NCBI GenBank assembly: GCA_025963645.1
Contig: JAOQAI010000009.1
Coordinates: 62,001 to 126,000, forward strand
DNA length: 64,000 nucleotides
DNA from: Flaviaestuariibacter sp.
GTDB lineage: Bacteria; Bacteroidota; Bacteroidia; Chitinophagales; Chitinophagaceae
Direction: 5' to 3'
How positions within the stretch are numbered: the first letter of the stretch is position 1; every line of letters begins with the position of its first letter. This document shows positions 59,470-64,000 of the stretch, one piece after another. Position numbers and translations under genes: made by a program. The notes under the pieces were generated by a model, which saw nothing but the letters and a program-made list of their open reading frames with translations, was not told the origin of the DNA and ran no database searches.

Positions 59470-60816
59470 ATGGACCTGAACTCCCTTACTGCAGTCTCTC
59501 CGATTGATGGACGCTACCGCCAGCAAGTTGAACACCTCGATGATTATTTTTCGGAGTTTGGCCTGATGAAATATCGTGTGCTGGTGGAAATTGAGTACCT
59601 GCAGGCGTTAGCGAACCAAAACTATTTTGAACTATCGGCAGAAACGGCTCGGCACTTAAAAGGTGTTGCCGAAAACTTTTCATTGGAAGATGCCCAACAA
59701 ATAAAAGGCATTGAAGCCACCACCAATCATGATGTAAAAGCGGTAGAATATTTTATAAAAGGAGAACTGGAAAAAATTGGTGAAACGGCAGCAAAGGAGT
59801 GGGTGCATTTTGGATTAACCTCGCAAGACATAAACAATACGGCTATACCACTCTCCTGGAAGCATGCAATGGAAAACGAATACCTGCCGGCATTATTAAA
59901 CCTTAATACCGAGGTAAGGATATTGGCTACAAATTGGAAAGCCGTTTCGATGTTAGCTCGAACCCACGGACAACCCGCCAGTCCTACTAACCTGGGCAAA
60001 GAGCTGATGGTTTTTGTAGAACGCATTCAAGCAGCTATTGAGCAATTGATCCATATCCCGTTTACCGCAAAATTTGGTGGCGCCACCGGCAACTTCAACG
60101 CCCATCATATTGCTTTCCCCGAAGAAGACTGGATCGGCTTCAGCAATGATTTCCTGGAGAATACATTAGGACTAGAGCGTCAACAATTCACCACGCAGAT
60201 CGAGCACTATGATAACTTGGCCGCGCAGTTCGATAGCATGAAGCGTGTCAATACAATTTTGATTGATTTCTGCCGCGATATCTGGACCTACATCTCGATG
60301 GATTATTTCAAGCAAAAAACAAAAGCCGGTGAAGTGGGCTCTTCGGCTATGCCGCACAAGGTCAACCCAATTGATTTTGAAAATGCGGAAGGAAACCTGG
60401 GAATAGCCAATGCTTTGTTTGAACACCTTTCTGCAAAGCTGCCCATCTCCCGCCTGCAACGGGATCTTACGGATTCTACAGTACTACGAAACATCGGCGT
60501 TCCGTTTGCACATACGGTCATTGCTTTTCGTTCTATTGAAAAAGGTATTGGCAAACTGGTGTTGAATAATGAAAAGATCGATGCTGACCTGGAAGCAAAT
60601 TGGGCCGTGGTAGCTGAAGCCATTCAAACCGTATTACGTCGCGAAGCCTATCCGAATCCATACGAGGCACTGAAAGATCTTACTCGTGGCAAAGCCAGAA
60701 TGGAGAAGGAAACGATTCACCTGTTTATTGATGGACTGGATGTAAAAGCGGCTTTAAAGAAAGAACTAAAGAAGATCACTCCTCATAATTATACCGGCAT
60801 TTACCCTGAGTTTTAG
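59470..60816 (+). CDS. purB: Adenylosuccinate lyase
   Basis: A 448-residue lyase that cleaves SAICAR and adenylosuccinate in purine synthesis. The fumarase/aspartase-family signature is SSAMPHKVNPIDFENAEGN near residue 295; others are TNHDVKAVEYFIKG, VHFGLTSQDINNTA and MLARTHGQPASPTNLGKE. The N-terminus NSLTAVSPIDGRYRQQVEHL fits the E. coli-type (~450-residue) subgroup. It is divergent from mqnA; an inverted 7-bp repeat fills the promoter gap. Confidence 0.96.
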   Translation: MDLNSLTAVSPIDGRYRQQVEHLDDYFSEFGLMKYRVLVEIEYLQALANQNYFELSAETARHLKGVAENFSLEDAQQIKGIEATTNHDVKAVEYFIKGELEKIGETAAKEWVHFGLTSQDINNTAIPLSWKHAMENEYLPALLNLNTEVRILATNWKAVSMLARTHGQPASPTNLGKELMVFVERIQAAIEQLIHIPFTAKFGGATGNFNAHHIAFPEEDWIGFSNDFLENTLGLERQQFTTQIEHYDNLAAQFDSMKRVNTILIDFCRDIWTYISMDYFKQKTKAGEVGSSAMPHKVNPIDFENAEGNLGIANALFEHLSAKLPISRLQRDLTDSTVLRNIGVPFAHTVIAFRSIEKGIGKLVLNNEKIDADLEANWAVVAEAIQTVLRREAYPNPYEALKDLTRGKARMEKETIHLFIDGLDVKAALKKELKKITPHNYTGIYPEF

Positions 60817-60841
60817 TAGTGGAAAATTGTAAATTTGGATT

Positions 60842-61372
60842 ATGAGTAGCATCGCTAAAATATTGCCGCATTATACCTACGAAGACTGGGTGTTGTGGGA
60901 AGGACGTTGGGAATTGTTGGAAGGACATCCAATCGCTATGAGCCCTTCTCCAATTCCAAAGCACCAGCGTGTAGTGGCTGAAATGATAACAGAAATAAAT
61001 TTAGCGCTCCGTACATCTGGTTGTAAGTCATGCCGGGTTTATCATGATATGGATTTTAAAATCGCAGATGATACAATTTTAGCACCAGATGTCTTGGTCG
61101 TGTGCGGCGAAATAAAATCAAAAATTCTTGATTTCGCACCAGCCTTAGTTGTCGAAATTTTATCTCCCTCCACTGCCCTTCGCGACCGCAACACTAAATT
61201 TCAATTATACGAGCAGCAGGGCGTGAAATATTATCTCATCGTAGATTCGGAAAAAGAAATCACTGAGATCTATAAGCTATCCGCAGAGGGTTATCAATTA
61301 ATAGAGGACAAAAAAATCGAGCTGGAAGACGGCTGCACCATACAGCCCAACCTATCTTCAATCTTTCTATAA
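60842..61372 (+). CDS. Uma2-family (DUF820) putative endonuclease
   Basis: A 176-residue PD-(D/E)XK-fold protein of the Uma2 family. Visible features are the N-terminal DWVLWEGRWELLEGHPIAM, ILAPDVLVVCGE (conserved PD), LVVEILSPSTALRDRNTKF with E and the trailing K, and QQGVKYYLIVDSEKE. Uma2 genes are abundant and mobile in several phyla; nuclease activity is predicted, the role is unknown. It starts at ATG 60842, 25 bp after purB, and converges on prfC. Confidence 0.85.
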   Translation: MSSIAKILPHYTYEDWVLWEGRWELLEGHPIAMSPSPIPKHQRVVAEMITEINLALRTSGCKSCRVYHDMDFKIADDTILAPDVLVVCGEIKSKILDFAPALVVEILSPSTALRDRNTKFQLYEQQGVKYYLIVDSEKEITEIYKLSAEGYQLIEDKKIELEDGCTIQPNLSSIFL

Positions 61373-61402
61373 CACCAACTCATTACTGATCACTCATTTC
61401 TG
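61372..61402. repeat. Short degenerate repeat at the prfC end
   Basis: CACCAACTCATTACTGATCA then CTCATTTCTGCACC resembles the 7-8-bp repeat tracts elsewhere; the prfC stop (61394-61396) lies in it. No facing partner is obvious. Confidence 0.4.
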
Positions 61403-62980
61403 CACCTCGCTCGTAAAATGAAACTCGATATCCGGGTTGTTCGTCCGCTCGGTATTTAAGAACCATTCGCTTTGTGCCAGGTAAACCAGTTGGCCATCCT
61501 TGTCGTGTGAGATATTGGACCCTTTGAACTTTATAAATTCTTCCAGCTTTTTCGGATCCTTGCTGGTGATCCAGCAGGCTTTGTAGTAAGGCAGGGAATT
61601 GAACACCACCGAAGCGCCATACTCATGCAACAGGCGGTATTGAATTACCTCGAACTGCAGTTCGCCCACACAACCAATGATCTTTTTATTGCCGCCGAAC
61701 TGGGTGAACAGCTGCGCCACGCCTTCATCCGTCAATTGCAGCAAGCCTTTCTCCAGTTGCTTTGTTTTCATCGGGTCCTTGTTCACCACTTCCTTGAATA
61801 TCTCGGGCGAAAAGGTAGGGATACCAGTAAAGAAAAAGTCTTCTCCCTCTGTTAGTGTATCTCCAATCTTAAAATTACCCGTATCAAACAGCCCCACCAC
61901 ATCACCAGGATAAGCATCATCCACCACGCTCTTTTCGCGGGCAAGGAAAGAATACGGGTTGGAGAAACGCACATCCTTATCCAGCCGCACATGATGAAAG
62001 TACTTGTTGCGCTCAAACTTGCCAGAGCATACCCGCAAAAAGGCAATGCGATCGCGGTGCTTGGGATCAAGGTTGGCATGTATCTTAAAAATAAACCCGC
62101 TGAATTTGTCTTCGTTCACTGCCAGGTGCCGCTTGTTCGTTTCTCTATCACGGGGTGTAGGGGCAATACGAATGAACGTATCCAGCATTTCCTTTACCCC
62201 GAAATTATTCACCGCCGAGCCAAAGAATACCGGTGCCACATCGCTGGCCAAATAAGTAGCCGAATCCAGTTCGCCATACACGCCGTCTATCAGTTCCACA
62301 TCATCGCGCAACATAGCGGCATCCCGCTCGCCCAACATTTCATCCAACAGGGGTAACGAAAGATCGGAAATGGAAACCGTATCTTCTTCGGTAGCTTTTG
62401 TGCTGGCGGCAAAGAGGCGGATGCTCTTCGCATGAAGGTCGTACACGCCTTTAAAATCTTTCCCGCTGTTGATGGGCCAGGTCATTGGGTGAAGGGAGAT
62501 GGAAAGCTCTTTCTCGATCTCTTCCAAGAGGTCAAACCGGTTCTTGCCGTCGCGGTCAAGCTTATTGATGAAGACGATCACCGGCGTTTTGCGCATCCGG
62601 CATACCTGCATCAGGCGGCGGGTCTGTTCCTCCACCCCGTTCACGCTGTCTATCACTAATATCACGCTGTCCACCGCCGTTAGGGTGCGGTAAGTGTCTT
62701 CCGCGAAGTCTTTGTGACCCGGCGTATCCAGCAGGTTGATGAGGGTGTCGTTGTATTCAAAGCTCATGACCGAAGTGGCCACCGAGATACCGCGCTGCCG
62801 CTCGATCTCCATAAAATCCGACGTGGCCGCCTTCTTGATCTTATTGCTTTTCACGGCCCCCGCCACCTGGATGGCACCCCCGAAAAGGAGGAACTTCTCC
62901 GTCAGCGTGGTTTTACCGGCATCGGGGTGGGAAATAATGGCAAAGGTGCGGCGCTTAAGTATCTCTTCCTGGAACTTCAT
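61394..62980 (-). CDS. prfC: Peptide chain release factor 3
   Basis: A 528-residue translational GTPase that recycles RF1/RF2 from the ribosome. The G motifs are [12 protein letters not shown] (G1), the [17 protein letters not shown] switch region (G2), [10 protein letters not shown] (G3), FINKLDRDG (G4) and a later SxK-type region (G5). The C-terminal domains carry [20 protein letters not shown] then EVIQYRL, specific for RF3 rather than EF-G. It is transcribed alone. An 8-bp repeat tract lies in its 5' leader and a TACCTTTG box (63079-63086) about 100 bp before the start. Confidence 0.95.
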   Translation of the reverse strand: MKFQEEILKRRTFAIISHPDAGKTTLTEKFLLFGGAIQVAGAVKSNKIKKAATSDFMEIERQRGISVATSVMSFEYNDTLINLLDTPGHKDFAEDTYRTLTAVDSVILVIDSVNGVEEQTRRLMQVCRMRKTPVIVFINKLDRDGKNRFDLLEEIEKELSISLHPMTWPINSGKDFKGVYDLHAKSIRLFAASTKATEEDTVSISDLSLPLLDEMLGERDAAMLRDDVELIDGVYGELDSATYLASDVAPVFFGSAVNNFGVKEMLDTFIRIAPTPRDRETNKRHLAVNEDKFSGFIFKIHANLDPKHRDRIAFLRVCSGKFERNKYFHHVRLDKDVRFSNPYSFLAREKSVVDDAYPGDVVGLFDTGNFKIGDTLTEGEDFFFTGIPTFSPEIFKEVVNKDPMKTKQLEKGLLQLTDEGVAQLFTQFGGNKKIIGCVGELQFEVIQYRLLHEYGASVVFNSLPYYKACWITSKDPKKLEEFIKFKGSNISHDKDGQLVYLAQSEWFLNTERTNNPDIEFHFTSEVQK

Positions 62981-63288
62981 GATGTTGTGAATGTGCAGAT
63001 GTGCGGATAGGCAGATATGCAGATGAAATAGTTTTACAACTCTTTGTATTTACCTACCGGTAAATTTTATTTCGGCGGCAAAGGTAAGCTTCCCACGTTT
63101 CTGAATGCGGTATCGCAAACGCAAACCCGAGCTGTTAATCCACATTAACACAAAATGTAGAATAGGATTGGGTTTAGAATTGCACAGCCGCCAATCAATC
63201 CACCCCTTTTCGCATTCATGCCTGACTGGAATCAAAGCTTATAATTCTGGCATTATTTTTCCACTATCTCTTGCAGAAAAACACGAAT
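62981..63288. other. Promoter-containing gap upstream of prfC
   Basis: This 308-bp gap holds, from left to right, an 8-bp repeat tract (62989-63027: GTGCAGATGTGCGGATAGGC then AGATATGCAGATG), a small inverted repeat TTTACC-TACC-GGTAAA near 63050-63065, and on the minus strand the -7-like TACCTTTG at 63079-63086 probably serving prfC. Further right nothing is recognised until the small gene at 63289. Confidence 0.45.
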
Positions 63289-63498
63289 ATGGAAAACAAT
63301 AGAAACCAGAATTCACAGGGCGACCCCAGTACCAATCCGGCCGGCGGCACCCGTTCCGGTCAAAGCGGGTCTGCCAATGGCTTTGAAGGCATGAATTTCG
63401 AGGAGCAGCGCTCCAGTTATAAAAACAGTGATGGCGCCGGCGCAAAAGGATCCGAAAAGGGCTCCCGCAATGGCACGAACGATAGACAGGATAGATAG
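63289..63498 (+). CDS. Small hydrophilic glycine/serine/asparagine-rich protein
   Basis: A 69-residue protein beginning MENNRNQNSQGDPSTNPAGG and ending SRNGTNDRQDR. It has no hydrophobic core and is rich in Asn, Gly, Ser and Arg with a short central segment NGFEGMNFEEQRSSYKN. No family is recognised. It resembles in composition the acidic protein at 36.6 kb. Codon usage looks normal and a strong terminator follows ~90 bp later, which favours a real gene; a stress-type small hydrophilic protein is a guess. Confidence 0.5.
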   Translation: MENNRNQNSQGDPSTNPAGGTRSGQSGSANGFEGMNFEEQRSSYKNSDGAGAKGSEKGSRNGTNDRQDR

Positions 63499-63586
63499 AA
63501 GACCGGCTTTGTTACACAGCTTTCATTGTGTGAGCGAGATGTGAGAGGGAGCCGAAAGCGTAAGAAAGACAATTCAGACCAGTAAT

Positions 63587-63616
63587 GCGCCCCGTTTAAC
63601 CGCGGGGCGCTTTTTT
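63587..63616 (+). terminator. Rho-independent terminator after the small hydrophilic gene
   Basis: GCGCCCCG-TTTAAC-CGGGGCGC (stem with one shifted base) followed by TTTTTT. Confidence 0.85.
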
Positions 63617-64000
63617 GTGCCCGCAAGAGATGCAAAACTTCCCGCAGATGACCATTCTACCCGCCAACGTCATTTTTTGACGATAGAAGCTGATAATTTC
63701 GGAGAAAAACTCGTTATTGCGGGAAAAATTCCGGCTCTTGCGGGTGAAATAGTGACTGTTACGGGTTAAAAACTGGCTGCGGTGTGTGAAAATGCCTCTT
63801 ATTCTGGGCAAAAAATGACTCTTTGGGTAAACAAACGGTTTTTAGGCAGAATTGCCTCTTATTTCGGCAGAATAATGACTTAAATAGGGAGAAATGTCTC
63901 TATAATAAGCAGTAGTGGCTTGTAAGCGCAGAAAAGTGGTGTGCTAATGAGCAGAATAGTTACTAAATGGGGAGGAATAATCCCGCCAATAAAAAACCCT
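63617..64000. repeat. Degenerate ~21-bp tandem array running to the window edge
   Basis: From about 63617 the sequence repeats with a period of mostly 21 bp (19-23). Unit starts include 63721, 63742, 63763, 63784, 63806, 63826, 63845, 63866, 63887, 63908, 63928, 63951 and 63972. The pattern is approximately GGGnnnAAAnnnTGnCTCTT, for example GGCAGAATAATGACTTAAAT and GGGAGAAATGTCTCTATAAT. The clearest copies lie between 63720 and 63980. No coding sequence is convincing in it; the array continues beyond the window. Confidence 0.7.

Noticed and set aside
59486-60623. Several minus-strand frames inside purB
   Set aside because: Antisense shadows of a well-conserved enzyme.
63050-63235. 61-residue minus-strand frame upstream of prfC
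   Set aside because: No family resemblance, poor composition, and it covers the probable prfC promoter.
63596-63811. Minus-strand frame with seven-residue periodicity in the 21-bp array
   Set aside because: The period simply reflects 21 bp; it has only a TTG start, runs into the terminator hairpin and lacks any domain.

Overview
This window reads as a chromosomal segment of a Bacteroidota bacterium, most likely family Chitinophagaceae. The evidence is the gene families (DUF2723 membrane proteins, DUF3857 proteins, YwqK/MORN repeat proteins, CHRD lipoprotein, futalosine-route menaquinone genes), the near absence of Shine-Dalgarno sites, and repeated promoter boxes of the form TAnnTTTG just upstream of starts. 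I find 57 protein genes (one cut by the left edge), one tRNA-Cys, no rRNA, no recognisable transposase and no CRISPR array. The family placement is inference from gene content.

Layout. 1-9.3 kb: SAM hydroxide adenosyltransferase (partial), a DUF2723 membrane protein, a VWA/AAA+ pair split by a GxxExxY gene that sits between inverted repeats, an outer-membrane barrel protein and murB. 9.4-17.3 kb: an operon of three large secreted proteins (TPR+MORN repeats, active-looking transglutaminase, degenerate transglutaminase) plus an NAD(P)-binding protein. 17.3-33 kb: housekeeping genes (priA, plsC-like, a nucleotidyltransferase, lipB, rluD-like, def, ruvX, mqnP-like ubiA, a VapBC-type pair, a SpoU methyltransferase, mutS). 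33-41.8 kb: CHRD lipoprotein, small SET protein, mgtE, a repeat-bearing winged-helix-like protein, a very acidic protein, a six-PAS histidine kinase and a DUF72 protein. 42-48.7 kb: sdaA, an FKBP lipoprotein, tRNA-Cys, nucleoside phosphorylase, dapF, corA, NUDIX and a queuosine-precursor transporter. 48.7-58.6 kb: a tightly overlapping nine-gene surface-glycan cluster (YfhO-like protein, four glycosyltransferases, three methyltransferase-like proteins, an alpha-1,2-fucosyltransferase-like GT11). 58.6-63.5 kb: mqnA, purB, Uma2, prfC and a small hydrophilic protein.

The most unusual content is repetitive DNA rather than a recognisable new enzyme system. (1) Seven 16-bp dyads of the type TTGTCGCATGCGACAA repeat at exactly 43 bp between ruvX and the ubiA-like gene, and the 27-bp spacers are themselves related imperfect dyads. 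(2) A coding array of 42-bp (14-residue) units lies in the 35.7-kb gene, several units being hairpins at DNA level. (3) A degenerate array with a period of about 21 bp runs from 63.6 kb to the right edge. (4) Two loci carry facing GC-rich hairpin repeats about 200 bp apart. (5) Degenerate 7-8-bp repeat tracts, often as inverted pairs, recur between genes, and five or more genes end inside them; one such tract lies inside the lipB reading frame.

Menaquinone synthesis probably uses the futalosine route, since mqnA and an MqnP-like prenyltransferase are both present although 30 kb apart. The glycan cluster probably builds a fucose-containing, methylated surface polysaccharide or glycoprotein glycan.
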